The position numbers and the translations under genes are program-made. Shown here in pieces: positions 1 to 10,923 of a stretch of 64,000 bases of DNA. Each line of letters opens with the position of its first letter. Within the stretch, counting starts at the first letter, position 1. Origin of the DNA: Dolomedes plantarius (taxonomy: Eukaryota > Arthropoda > Arachnida > Araneae > Dolomedidae); assembly GCA_907164885.2 (NCBI GenBank), contig OU015493.1, positions 66,307,126 to 66,371,125 on the forward strand, read 5' to 3'. Under the pieces are notes generated by a model. It did not search any database. It was not told where the DNA came from and worked only from the letters and a program-made list of their open reading frames with translations.

Positions 1-337
1 ACCACAATTTTCTCGAACTATATTTTATTTTTAAGAGGCACGGAAACACAACTTCTCGGGGCGGTTGAGATTGACGAAAAGCTCTACATCTACATGTGCA
101 AAGTCTTATATAGACAATCTTGTCATGTGATCCTTGTAGAGGTGTCTAATTGGGTTTACGTTTAAAAGTGACGTGATATTGCTCGGTAGTGTTTAATTTA
201 GGTACCCACTCAACGAATAGGAAAAAAGGATGCCATCTGAAGGTTTTTAACCCAAGGGAATTTAGAACTTAGAATCAAAAGCGAAATTAGCTCGAACACC
301 TAAGGGAATTTAGAATAAATTAGAATTTAAAATAGTT
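1..337. other. Unassigned AT-rich DNA
   Basis: No supported reading frame, RNA gene or inverted repeat was seen here. It leads directly into the first (TA)n array. Confidence 0.5.
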
Positions 338-349
338 ATGGGATTTTTA

Positions 350-353
350 ATGT

Positions 354-415
<62 letters not shown>

Positions 416-446
416 CATATGCATATATATATATATATATGTATTC

Positions 447-498
<52 letters not shown>

Positions 499-503
499 GT
501 ATA

Positions 504-554
<51 letters not shown>

Positions 555-631
555 GTATATATATGTATATATATATATATAAATATATGTATATGTATAT
601 ATATGTATATATATATATGTATATGTGTATA

Positions 632-695
<64 letters not shown>

Positions 696-735
696 TATAT
701 ATACAAATACATATATATATATATATATATATATA
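350..735. repeat. Interrupted (TA)n microsatellite
   Basis: About 385 bases of almost pure TA dinucleotide. It is broken by recurring GTATATG and AATATATG variants, which suggests expansion from an already mutated seed. Reading frames through it give only Ile-Tyr repeats and are artefacts. It abuts the SINE-A copy starting at 738. Confidence 0.97.
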
Positions 736-737
736 TG

Positions 738-1010
738 AAGCCCGGTGGCGTAGTGGTTAAAAGCGTCAAGCTGCCATTGCAGGGTTCAACCCTGTGACTG
801 GGCAAGGTCGACTCAGCCTTTCATCCCTTCAGTGGGTCGATAAAATGAGGACCAAGCACGCTTGGGAACAAAACTCTGGGGGTCCCACGTCAGGTTGACT
901 ACCTGACTGAGACATATGCTGTATGGCACCCCAAGCCCACGGTTACGAAAGCGGAGATGGGTACCGCCGGCCCTGGTCCACATCGGACTGTTGCGCTGTG
1001 AGTTTAAGTT
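738..1010 (+). mobile_element. tRNA-derived SINE, family A, copy 1
   Basis: The 5' head resembles a tRNA gene with internal pol III promoter. An A-box-like TGGCGTAGTGG is followed about 40 bases later by a B-box-like GGGTTCAACCC. The remaining ~200 bases are shared with copies at 5299-5577 (plus), 46939-47202 (minus) and 63292-63465 (minus), including the blocks GACCAAGCACGCTTGG and CATATGCTGTATGGCACC. SINEs of this kind are transcribed by pol III and mobilised by a partner LINE. This copy lies between two (TA)n arrays, so no target duplication can be read. Confidence 0.85.
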
Positions 1011-1013
1011 TTA

Positions 1014-1041
1014 TATATATGTATAATATATAAATACATAC

Positions 1042-1136
<95 letters not shown>
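1014..1136. repeat. (TA)n microsatellite with short CATA block
   Basis: A short (CATA)n stretch leads into about 95 bases of pure TA. The mariner element at 1139 begins at its right edge and a short (TA)n follows that element at 2119-2133, so the mariner appears to have inserted inside this array. Confidence 0.95.
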
Positions 1137-1138
<2 letters not shown>

Positions 1139-1139
<1 letters not shown>

Positions 1140-2118
1140 GAGGGATGTCCGTAAAGTATCCGAACTGAATGTATAAAACATAATACAGACACCGCTCTGC
1201 GTGCGCACGCTAATTAGCATGTTTAAACATATGTAAACTTGTTATGTTGGCAATTATCCAAGCACTGCGAAGCGCGGTTCTCTTGTAGCAATAACGAAAA
1301 GTGAACGCAGTGGAAGTCTCCTGTCGGGTTGGATCATGACGGATCTACTGAGCAACGTGTTTGCATCAAATTTTGTAATAAAATTGGAAAAACGGCAACC
1401 GAAACGTTCGATTTGCTTAAGAAAGCATACGGTGATGATGTTATGGACCGAACTCAAGTGTTTCAATGGTTTAGACGTTTTAAAGATGGAAGGGAATCTG
1501 TGGAAAGTGATGCACGATCAGGGCGTCCATCAACATCGAGAAATGATGTCAAAGTGGAACAGGTTTGTACTGTGGTGCGATCAGATCGACAAATGACAGT
1601 TCGATAGATTGCGGGAGGTGGACAGACCATCGAGAGATGGACAAACCATTAATAAAGAGTTCTACCATGATGTGCTCAGGCGACTTCGGGATTCCGTGAG
1701 GAGGAAACGACCAGCAAAGTGGAAATCTGGGAAATGGATGCTTCATCACGATAATGCCCCTGCTCACACCTCACATGTGGTTCAAATTTTTTAACCAAAC
1801 ATGGCACCGTTCAAGTCCCGCACCTCCCTACTCACCAGACCTCGCTCCGTGCGACTTTTTCGCATTTCCAAAGCTAAAGAAAACGCTTAAAGGACGACGG
1901 TTTGAGGATGTGACGACCATCAAACAAAAAGCGATCGAACAGCTGTTGACCATTCCAAAGAACGACTTCCAATCCTGATTCCAAGAGTGGCAACAACGTT
2001 GGGCTAAGTGTGTTGCTTCTCAATGACGATACTTTGAAGGGGATTAAACTGAAGTATGTATATTCATGATATTTTTTTAGTTATAAATTAAATTCGGATA
2101 CTTTACGGACAGCCCTCG
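1139..2118 (+). mobile_element. Mariner-type transposon, internally deleted
   Basis: The termini are inverted repeats of about 25 bases: CGAGGGATGTCCGTAAAGTA at the left and the complement of CGAGGGCTGTCCGTAAAGTA at the right. Both ends lie in TA repeats, fitting the TA target choice of Tc1/mariner elements. At ~980 bases it is short of the usual ~1.3 kb because the middle of the transposase gene is missing. It could only move if a related transposase acted in trans. Confidence 0.9.
1329..2026 (+). pseudogene. Mariner transposase remnant
   Basis: Encodes a cut-and-paste DDD transposase in its intact form. The N-terminal helix-turn-helix region is readable at 1347-1605, with motifs such as RTQVFQWFRRFKDGRESV and SGRPSTSR. 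The reading then stops and resumes in another frame at about 1650 with INKEFYHDVLRRL. The first catalytic Asp block (family GDES/GDET) and ~150 residues between are deleted. The second Asp (HHDNAPAH) and third (YSPDLAPCD) remain, separated by a frameshift near 1785, and an in-frame stop follows near 1976. It cannot make an active enzyme. Confidence 0.9.
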
Positions 2119-2219
2119 TATATATATATATATCGTGAAACGGCCTGTTAGTTGGATATCGCCATAACTAGTGGCTAGCAAAGTATAGTAATTTTTCAAT
2201 TGATCGTTGGGGTGCTTAC

Positions 2220-2460
2220 TTATCCTCTCGACGTTCATCAGGAGCATGCCCATGGGCGCGACGTGTGCCTCCTTGATCCAGGAGAAGAAATTGGCCTGGT
2301 CCCGAGTGTCTCTGCCTGTCTCCTCGGGCGTCATCACTATCATGCCCGACGTCGAAGTCAACTGCGGGGGAGGCAGAGGGGACTCTTCGAACTCCATCAC
2401 GATGTGGTACTTCCTCTCCGGTACCGGCACCACCCGCATGTTCAGGATCGGGTCCGGGTT
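2220..2460 (-). CDS. Internal exon of an unidentified host gene
   Basis: This 241-base GC-rich island stands out from its AT-rich surroundings. On the minus strand it is preceded by a pyrimidine-rich acceptor ending TTGCAG (2466-2461) and followed by the donor GTAAGC (2219-2214). The frame is open throughout, starts in phase 0 and ends after one base of codon 81. The ~80 residues begin NPDPILNMRVVPVPERKYH and include MEFEESPLPPPQ and FFSWIKEAHVAPMGMLL. Third codon positions are strongly G/C, as expected of a maintained coding exon. I do not recognise the family. The phase fits the exon at 32839-33741 as upstream neighbour. Confidence 0.72.
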
Positions 2461-2758
2461 CTGCAACAGAGAAACGCCATTTAAGATGGTCTGTTACGCG
2501 AGATTTTATTTATTTGTTGACATATTTTTATTTTCACGCATTTCATAGTTGATGTTAGCAAAATTGATATATTTCAACTGAAAATTGTCTCTTTGTAAAA
2601 AAGTTTTTATTTGTACCCGTTTCATAATGTTTGTTCCCCCCTAAAAAGTCTTGATATACAAATCACGATACATGTGGAAAAAATATTTGAACAAATTTAA
2701 GTTTCTTAAACCAATTTTAAAATTTAAAATTTATAACACGTTTAGTGTTTTATACATA

Positions 2759-3529
2759 CAGAGCGGTCATAAAAGAAACTTTGCAAATATATGGACCTCT
2801 AGCGGCCGTTCCGTTCAACCGATCGGGATGAGATTTCAGATATAGTTATTCAGAGGTATGAGCTCGGCATTTTGTGAACGGCAACAAAGTGGCGCTCACG
2901 GGTACGGTTATAGGTACAGAAAATCAAAATTTTCGAATGGCAACACCCACTTTTTTCCCGTCGTAAAATGCTCAGCGCATGCGAAAACCCTAAATACCGT
3001 TGGAACGGTACGTGTATCACAAAAAAAAACGGACGCGTTATGCTCGCACAAAAACAGCTCTGCGAACTGCCTACAAAAACACTATCGGGGCGCACGGAGT
3101 AAATTTGCATATAACAGAGGTAAGACATCAATCACTGATGACAACACAGATCGGACAAAAGAAAACTTTTTTTTGGATTTCACATTTTCCACATGGGTGT
3201 CATCATCGTGTTTTTGTTGGCCTTTCGCAGAGCTGTTTTTTGTGCGTGCATAACATGTCCTTTTTTTGTGATACACGTACCGTTCCAACGATATTTAGGG
3301 TTTTTTGCATTCGCTGAGCATTTAGCGGCGGAAAAAAGTGGGCGTTGCCATTCCAAAATTTCGAGTTTCTGTACCTATAACCGTAACCGTAAGCGCCACT
3401 TTGTTGCCATTCATAGAATCCCGAGCTCATACTTCTGAATACCTGTATCTGAAATCTCATCTCGATAGGTTGAACGGAACAGCCGCTAGAGGAGCATATA
3501 TCGGCAAAGTTTTTTTTATGATCACCAGG
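2759..3529. mobile_element. Palindromic foldback MITE, copy 1
   Basis: Two arms of roughly 330 bases are inverted copies of each other. The left starts at CAGAGCGGTCATAAAAG and the right ends in the complement of CCTGGTGATCATAAAA. TA lies on both sides (2757-2758 and 3530-3531), suggesting Tc1/mariner-type targeting. A better preserved relative is at 10921-11675. Open frames across it mirror one another on both strands and show no protein motif, so the element is non-coding. Confidence 0.85.
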
Positions 3530-3761
3530 TATATGCCAAACCAATAGTTCTAGTTTTCCCTTTCTTTCTCATTTTAGTGCATAGAAAAGATTCAAAACAA
3601 TTTGTCGTCAGGATATATATGATTTTTTAATAAAATCTTTAATCATTACAAAGGAAAAAAGTAATTTTTTCAGAGTAGTTTTAATTTCAGGGAAATCTTT
3701 TCAAGAATATTTACTTTACATAAAAAAAATGATGACCGTATAAGGAAATTAGAATTAAAGA

Positions 3762-4030
3762 TCACGGTTCAAAATTTCATAGAGATACCTTGAGAGGAAT
3801 TGCAGATATATCCTTTCATAGTCTGAAAACCATGGACGATTTCGCTCGAGATAAATAACGATAAACTTAAAAATGGAAAAAAAAATTTGTAGCATAAAAA
3901 TGCTGTGTCGGGCAACATAATCCTTGTAGAAACGCGCAATTTCTGCTCTTGATTGTAATAGTTCAAAAGTATGATTTAAGCTCAGAGAATAGATACGAGC
4001 TTCTTTAGGGGATTCTGTCAAGTTGTATGG
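3762..4030 (+). repeat. Dispersed repeat, unknown family, copy 1
   Basis: Shares diverged blocks in the same order and orientation with 7750-8005. Examples are GGAATTGCAG, ATATCCTTTC, CGAGATAAAT, CATAAAAATGCTG, ACATAATCCTT and TCTTGATTGTAA. No terminal structure or coding motif is visible, so the class is unknown. The rest of 3532-3761 shows nothing recognisable. Confidence 0.6.
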
Positions 4031-4211
4031 CATGCTTTGAGAGAGTATGGAGGCGAGAATGATGTGGAACTTTTTTCTTAGCGCGGAAAACTCTCGTCTA
4101 GATGAGAACTCATCAACAAGATTGATCGGCTGGGAGCGCTTCGGTCATTATTTGCAACACGCTAATTGGCAAGTGGGGTATTTTGAGCATCTTTACCTAC
4201 GGGCCAAGGGT

Positions 4212-4621
4212 TTTTTTTAACATGTTTTTATTAACTCGCTTTCTTGTTTGTGTGTGTGTTTGTCCAGTACAAATCTTGCAATCGATTTTTAACTAACTAC
4301 CCGACTAGCTAGACATTTCAAACTTTTAGAATAGCTGAGAACACGATGACGATGCATTCTTTTAATACTTTTAGCCATCTTTAAGCAGAATTTAATTAGT
4401 CTTCAGTTAATTTTGTTTTGTAGACTGGTGCAGCCATCTATTGGCCGGGACGGAAACGAAAAGATAAAAGCAAGTTAACTTCCAATTAGCTTCATTTTCT
4501 TTCAAGTTGATGGGATAATTCATCAAAAAAATTTTAAAAAAGTATTTATTGATACATAGAATTGTCAAGTTTACATGATTCAACAGAAAATTTAAAAAAG
4601 TGGTATATAAAAAGTTCTTTT
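4212..4621 (-). mobile_element. Short ~410-base retroelement-like repeat, copy 1
   Basis: Matches 50322-50733 in inverse orientation over its whole length, including ACTTGACAATTCTATGTA, TTGATGAATTATCCCATCAA, ATGGCTGCACCAGTCTACAA and AATCGATTGCAAGATTTGTA. On the minus strand it ends with an AATAAA signal and a run of eight A, suggesting a retroposed short element or a LINE 3' end. Both copies start at about the same point, which favours a defined short element over random truncation. Confidence 0.65.
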
Positions 4622-5286
4622 TATGTCGTAATTATTACCGATTTTGTGAAAGCCACTAGAAACCACTAAACGTCACATAAAATTGGAAGTTGTTGTTGGA
4701 GTTTTATAAAATATTTTGATTTATACTCATCATTATGAACAATTTCAATTTATTGGCATCATCAAAAATAGTTTTAAGTCAACTTAAGAAAAAAATTAAA
4801 TAGTGTAAATAATTGCCTAGAAATGCGTTGCACATAAATAAGCTACTTTTAAACGCATGACATGGTGTTGATCTCGCAGAAAACGCACAGACGAAGTAAA
4901 TATGAAGATTTTCAGTTGCCCGAAAATAAGAGTTTTAATGGAAAACACGGAATATTATCTCCCCCGCTTATAAAATGTTAACTAAAATATAAGTTATACT
5001 AACACTTTCTTGACACCTTATTTTGGTTCCAATTTTACCAAAATAATTAGGGAAAGAGGATTCTAAACCAAATTTTTTGAGTTTTTAACTGGGAATGTGC
5101 TCTGATGTCGTTTGTTAACAAAATTGGGACATCTGGGGATACAGTTTTTGGAATCAGAAGCAAATATTGAGCAGAAATGGAGTTGATGGGTGGTAACTGA
5201 ATTTTAATTATTTTGGTTATAAATACTTTTAATAAAGGTAAAGCTAATTTACTGCATATTATGCGCGCTGGATATTTTAAAACAGT
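4622..5286. other. Unassigned AT-rich DNA
   Basis: No gene, tRNA-like head or terminal repeat was recognised in these 665 bases. Confidence 0.45.
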
Positions 5287-5298
5287 GCGAGGGAGTTC

Positions 5299-5577
5299 GG
5301 TGGCTTAGTGGTTAAAAGCGTCAAGCTGCCAAACCACAGGTCCAGGGTTTGACCTTGCGACTGGGCAAGGTCGACTCATGCCTTTCATGGATCGATAAAA
5401 TGAAGACCAAGCACGCTTGGGAACTAACTCTGGGGTCCCGCGCCAGGTTGATCACTTGACCGAGACATATGCTGTATGGCACCCCAAGCCCACGGTCATG
5501 AAAGCGGAGATGGGCACAGCAGGCCTTGGTCCACAGCGCTGAAAAGCAATTCGGACTGTTGAGACATGAGTTAGTTA
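5299..5577 (+). mobile_element. SINE-A copy 2, complete with target duplication
   Basis: Full-length ~279-base copy with an A-box-like TGGCTTAGTGG and a degraded B-box (GGGTTTGACC). The perfect 12-base duplication GCGAGGGAGTTC flanks it at 5287-5298 and 5578-5589, the signature of target-primed insertion by a LINE machinery. The 3' end is a short GTTAGTTAG-type tail instead of poly(A). This copy defines the family's ends. Confidence 0.93.
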
Positions 5578-5660
5578 GCGAGGGAGTTCTTTGCTTTGAA
5601 ATAAAATGTTTTGAGTTTGATACTTCACAAAAATACAATTCATAACTGATAAAAGATTTA

Positions 5661-6010
5661 TTAAAAGGTGATTACATTAGGTTGAATGAATCACCTTCTG
5701 GTAAGAGTAACGGGACAACTCAAAAATGGCCATTTTGAGAAAATTATACTTAAAGTTAAGCGTCTTCCCCTCCAAGAGTCAGTGTAATAGTGAGACTTGA
5801 GACCTCACGCGGCACCTGTTGTAGCTAGAGAAGTCCCGGTACCCACGAAATGTACACTTCTAAAAGGTGAACCCAGAGGTAGAGAAAACTCAAAAATGTC
5901 CAATTTTGAGTTGTCCCGTTATTCTTGCCGGAGGGCGGAATATTACATACGCTATATTTTCAGACCTTTAACTTAGATTACGTACATGTTGAGTTAAATC
6001 ACCTTTTAAA
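5661..6010. mobile_element. Inverted-repeat MITE
   Basis: Arms at about 5690-5745 and 5890-5940 are inverted copies. The left has GAGTAACGGGACAACTCAAA and the right has the complement of GAATAACGGGACAACTCAAA. A weaker outer inverted match, AAAAGGTGATT against AATCACCTTTT, marks the likely ends. The class is uncertain because no clean target duplication was found. No coding content. Confidence 0.65.
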
Positions 6011-6730
6011 TCCAATTTATTAAAATATGTGAAAAAAGTTCATAACAGGGAATTGTATGCAATAACAGGGAACAAAGGCATAGACCGACATTAGATACCT
6101 CAAATCACATTGATGATGTGATGATCGCTGTTTCTCGTGTATTTTTGTGCACAAGAAACACCTTTTCGTTGTGCCGATCTTGTCGTGATTTTGGCATTTT
6201 TCCATTTTGAAAGAAAACGTTGTTCTGTCAGTCGTTTAGGATGGTTTTCAAGGATTCCGTTTCCAGCCTCTTGAGGTACATGTTGTTTTCCAATATTTCC
6301 CTAACAAAGCCAAGTTTAAACTGCGCAATGGGTATCGACTTTTTCAGCGACTTCAATATAAACAACATACGTATTATACAGAAAAATATCCAGAAAATGG
6401 AAAAAAAGTTTTGCAACAACCGTGAAATTTTCCACCCCTGATTAATTCGTTATTAATACCATATCCCTTTCGACGTTAGCATTCATCAATGGGTTATAAT
6501 CCAGTTTATATATTCTTTGTGTCCTTCACCTATTGACTGTACCACTCCGTTTTTTTTCCAATACATTTCATTTACTAACCCATGTAGATAGCATCCCTAT
6601 TTCTTTTTTTTATCATTCCGTTTCAATCCCAATAAAATATCTGTGTGTTTAAGTTATTTTATTAACATGCTTAACTTTTTCTTACGGGGTAGGATAGCAT
6701 GTATCCCAAGAAAACAGGCCCAAAAATGAA
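6011..6730. other. Unassigned AT-rich DNA
   Basis: Short frames on both strands here overlap as mirror images and show no protein motif. No repeat termini seen. Confidence 0.4.
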
Positions 6731-7398
6731 TGAATATATATATATATATATATATATATAGTATACTAGCTGAAAAACCGCACTTCGCTACGGAGTACAT
6801 TCAAATTAAATACAGCGGTCAATGTATGCAATTAATGCCAAAAAAATAAATATATATATTTATAATAAATACGACGATCAATGTATACAATTGATGTAAT
6901 ATATATATATATATATATATAAATCGTAAGGGATATTTATATTTTTTGATAATATCCAATCGTCTGCTGCATTAGAAAGAAAAATTTTTTTTTTGTCTAT
7001 TTAGTTGTTATGCACGTGACGAAAAATTTTTTTAAAGTGCCAGATAAAGAAATCACGTGATCAGCATTTAATAAATTAAATTCTAAAAATTAATCTTTAA
7101 AAACTCCCCAAAAATCAGAAAATCGAGGTAAAGATTCGAAGAGGATTTCATTTCAAAGAAATTTTTATGCTCTTTCTCGTGATATAAATTTTATAACCTC
7201 AAATTATTATTTTAAATGCAAACTTAAAAAAAGTTACTTAAACAGCTTAAAAATTTAATTAAAAAAAATCTAACAAGAACTTTTCAAAAATCTCTCTTAG
7301 TGCACCCCTACACCATAAGTAGAATCGCCATGCAAAATTTCAGCCCTTGAGGTCCAGCGGTTTGGTCTGTGCGTTTTATGTCAGTCAGTTACGAAACT

Positions 7399-7480
<82 letters not shown>

Positions 7481-7527
7481 TATATATGTGTGTGCATGCA
7501 TATACATATATATATATATATATATAA
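6731..7527. repeat. Degenerate repeat flanked by (TA)n arrays
   Basis: TA arrays at 6733-6762, 6899-6920 and 7399-7526 surround a body beginning ACTAGCTGAAAAACCGCACT and ending near AGTTACGAAACTGG. The start resembles the arthropod repeat type opening with AGCTGA followed by a CCG..CGTTG/CTTCG..CGG block. A second fragment with that signature is at 20045-20081 on the minus strand, also beside (TA)n. The phrase ATGCAAAATTTCAGC near 7332 recurs in related form near 53042 and 53194. No coding region remains. Confidence 0.5.
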
Positions 7528-7749
7528 ACCCCTTAGTGGACGTTTTTACAAAGGGGGTATGAAATTTTCCGTCCTAAAGAGGGAATCGGAAAAATGGGCC
7601 CCGTAAGCTAAAGGTTAAGTTATTTTATAAACAACATATACTTCGCGTAAACCTGAATCATCCAAATCAAGATGGTCGCCAAGTTTTACAATTTAACCGT
7701 GCGATCTATATAGATACACCCTTTTTTGTGTTTGTAATGCGTAAAAGAA

Positions 7750-8005
7750 CACGGTACAAAATTTTCTACAGATACCTGGAGAAGAATTGCAGGTATATCC
7801 TTTCCCAGTCTGAAAATCATGAAAAATTACGTTCGAGATAAATTATGATAAACAACTTAAAAATGGCATAAAAATGCTGCAGAATTAAAATGCTTTGTAG
7901 GGAAACATAATCCTTCTAGAAACATACAATTTGTGTTCTTGATTGTAAAAGTTCAATAGTATGTTTTAAGATTATTGAAAAAATACTGGGTTTTTTGGGA
8001 ACTCT
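7750..8005 (+). repeat. Dispersed repeat, unknown family, copy 2
   Basis: Diverged direct copy of 3762-4030 with several small insertions and deletions. The bases from 8006 to 8550 show no recognisable feature. Confidence 0.6.
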
Positions 8006-8558
8006 ATAAAGTTCAAGCAAGCTTAATAAGTTTAAGTAAACTTGTTACTGTGTATATCCCCAACCTTTAATACATTCAGTTTGAATAGTAATATTAAAGG
8101 TGAGTTTTCAAAAGATTCATTTCTCAGAAAAATGCAGTACTTAATAAGATATGCAAAAGTATTTTTTAAAATAACATCCTTCGCTTGATAATAAAATATA
8201 TATATATTTGCTCACGGCCTTTTTCGAAATATTCTGAAACCTGTCACTGAGTTCAACGGGGAAGGCACTCATATGCTTGAAGATATTGGACTTCAAGTAC
8301 TCTCAGCTTTCATAGTAATTCATTGTTATCTTTAGTTAGAATTCGTGAGTTTTTCCTTTGGCATATATTTGTGCTGAATTAGTTTTATCGTTACGTTTTA
8401 AATGTATTATTGTTGCTTATTTGGAAAATACTATTTTGATGTATTTCAAAACAATGATTTTTAATATTCCCGTCATGACCCCAAAGGAACAATCCCGACC
8501 CTTCGCCCTTTTAATTAATTCTATTTTTTTTAAAGATAGAAATTAAACGCCTCATTAT

Positions 8559-8647
8559 TAGGAGTACGTAAATTTCCCTTAAAAATATCGAAATTTTGCA
8601 AAAATAAAAAATAAAAAATTACAATATATGAAATTTCGCATTTATTC

Positions 8648-8706
<59 letters not shown>

Positions 8707-9156
8707 TATTACAAACCCGTCCGGACGGGTTTGTAACCAGTTGTGCCGTGTGCGTGGCTCCATTCAATTACATAGGTTGCGACTCATTACGGACTGGTTT
8801 GTGATTTGAGTCAGTTATCAGTTTCTTTTGAGTTGCTCCGTGTGCAGACTGGCTAAGTCTCCACATTCTCTTCCTTAAGTGTTTAGCAATGAGTAATAAG
8901 CAAATTTCGAGATTGAGATCTCTCAGTTAAAGACAGTGGATGGTCTTAGATAAGCAATTATGTTAATAAATTATTACAAATTTCGCTGAAAAAGCCGTTT
9001 ATCACCGATTTTTCGCCGAAAAGTAGTAAAAAAAATAATTTTCGCATTTATTCATATCGGCAAATTTCGCATTTATTCATATCGGAAATTACTCATATCA
9101 GCAAATTTCGCATTTATTCGCATCTATTTCGTAAATAAGAAAATTACGTATCCCTA
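8559..9156. mobile_element. hAT-type non-autonomous element
   Basis: Ends are short inverted repeats: TAGGAGTACGTAAATTT at the left and the complement of TAGGGATACGTAATTTT at the right. Eight-base flanks CTCATTAT (8551-8558) and CTCATGAT (9157-9164) differ at one position and look like the 8-base duplication typical of hAT elements. Inside are a (TA)n array (8648-8708), a perfect 28-base palindrome (8709-8736) and a short tandem array based on AAATTTCGCATTTATTC (9045-9125). No transposase coding remains. Confidence 0.8.
8709..8736. repeat. Perfect 28-base palindrome
   Basis: Arms of 14 bases (TTACAAACCCGTCC and its complement) meet with no spacer, directly after the (TA)n array inside the hAT-type element. 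It could extrude as a cruciform or be a binding site; neither is shown. Confidence 0.9.
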
Positions 9157-9164
9157 CTCATGAT

Positions 9165-10865
9165 GCATTACAGATATAAGCAGCTGACTACTATTCATTT
9201 AAGCTTAGTTTTTGATACAGCCCCTTAATTTATTTTAAATAATTTGTTTTAAATATTTTAGCTGATTCTAATTGAGCTAAAATCTAGGAATGGAGGAATG
9301 AGGACATTTGATGAAGTTTACATAAAACGCTTTAAAATTTTTGGTTTGTTTCTAACACTATATTTGCGAGAACCTATTACAATCACTAATCTTCTTTTTA
9401 GTCTAATATTGAATAAATCACGATACTATCTCCTAGTTTTAGAATCAAGGACGGAACCAAAGGTTACTAAGGGAAAAGATTGTCCAGAACTAAAACATTT
9501 GATTAAGCCTTTTATTTAAATCTCATTTTAAGGCCCGCCCCGAAAACAATAGACTTGCAGTACTGAAGATTGAAAACCCAAGCTTGGCATACTTTTTCTT
9601 TAACTAACCATTTTTCAGATGTCAGTTTTCGTCTTTTTCATGACACAGAATATGCCCTTTAGTCAAATTCGTTTTGACACATGTGCTTTAATAGTGGCAG
9701 GAAAACTGAAATATCGGCTCCCTGTTCCAAATTCCGAATATTATCTAAAGAAAAAGACCCTTTTTATGGTCGGGTATTCAGTTTTATAGTTTTTTTAAAA
9801 GTAAATATAGGCTGCTTTCGCCAGAATTGGATTCCCAAAATGCAAGTTCTTGAAAAATACAAAGTAAAACTTACGGAGAAGCAAGTTCCTTCTTTTCTCG
9901 CCAATTTTTGCCGATAAAATTCGAATGAAAAGGAAACAAAGTAACATATTCCAATGTGGGCATATACTGCATTTCCATTGCTATAATTTTAACTATGTAG
10001 GCTTGTTGTTTTTTACTTTTCTTTTTAGGTTGGTTTGTACTGCTACATTAAAATAAACTCAAACCGAATCAGGCTGTGGGAGTATCCAGGGATCAGGGTG
10101 ATAAATCTGAAGGTGTTTCATAGAGGCTTTGCAATTTCTACTATTATTCTGTTATTGTTGGAAAAAGGGTTCTTCAGTTCCTTCCTCAATACTGACCAAA
10201 TATATTTATTTTGAACCCATTCGATGGATATCCAAGCAAAATTAAGCTAGAAATCCCTGAGTTTACATTTATTGGTTTTATAATCCCTGAAGTTTGAGAC
10301 AACTGTTACACTAATTCATTGATGCATTCCCAGGAGAAAATTTTAAGACAGTAATGTAAGTGATTAACTTCTATTTTGTTAGAAAGATTTGAAATAAAAT
10401 GTAATTAAAAGTCCTCGAATCGGAAGTACAAACATAAAGTTATTTATTTAGCTCTCTTACTTTTGTATATCAAATAAGGATCATTCAAAAGAATTATGAA
10501 ATTTAAATTATCAATCCTCAACAATCTTATGTATGTGTATAACTAGATTGTCACTTTTTGAGAATTGAAAAGTAAAAATTACTGATAGTGTTTCTGGTAT
10601 TTTTTGTGCAGATCGTACGGAGGTTATTTTTTGTCTTAGAATAACCGGTATTTTTATAAACTGTATATATTAAGCTTAAACTCAATACTCTTCTTTCTAT
10701 ATATTTTTGAGGAAAAACTGAGATATTCGTTCAAGCATTCCAGCTATTGATATTGTACAGACGACAGAAATTTGAAAAACTATTTCCATCTTATCTATTT
10801 ATTGAAATTATAATAAAACTAATATTTCGAGTTTCAACATCCTCATAATATACATGCATACATAC
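9165..10865. other. Unassigned AT-rich DNA
   Basis: About 1.7 kb with only short frames at 9298-9519 and 9681-9917. Neither has a recognisable motif, splice context or composition shift. No repeat termini identified. Confidence 0.4.
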
Positions 10866-10868
10866 ATA

Positions 10869-10870
<2 letters not shown>

Positions 10871-10920
<50 letters not shown>
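10871..10920. repeat. (TA)n microsatellite
   Basis: About 50 bases of TA immediately left of the MITE that starts at 10921, supplying its TA target. Confidence 0.95.

Positions 10921-10923
<3 letters not shown>

Noticed and set aside
338..805. Ile-Tyr-rich open frames on both strands through (TA)n arrays, also at 1004-1220, 7347-7562, 21922-22302 and 35604-36279
   Set aside because: They are translations of TA dinucleotides with no stop codons available and carry no protein signal.
2850..3544. Several 70-130 codon frames on both strands, repeated at 11011-11708
   Set aside because: They lie inside palindromic MITEs; the plus and minus versions are copies of each other and have no motif.
9045..9125. 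CRISPR-like regular repeat near the right end of the hAT-type element
   Set aside because: Units are adjacent, uneven and lack unique spacers, and the genome is eukaryotic.
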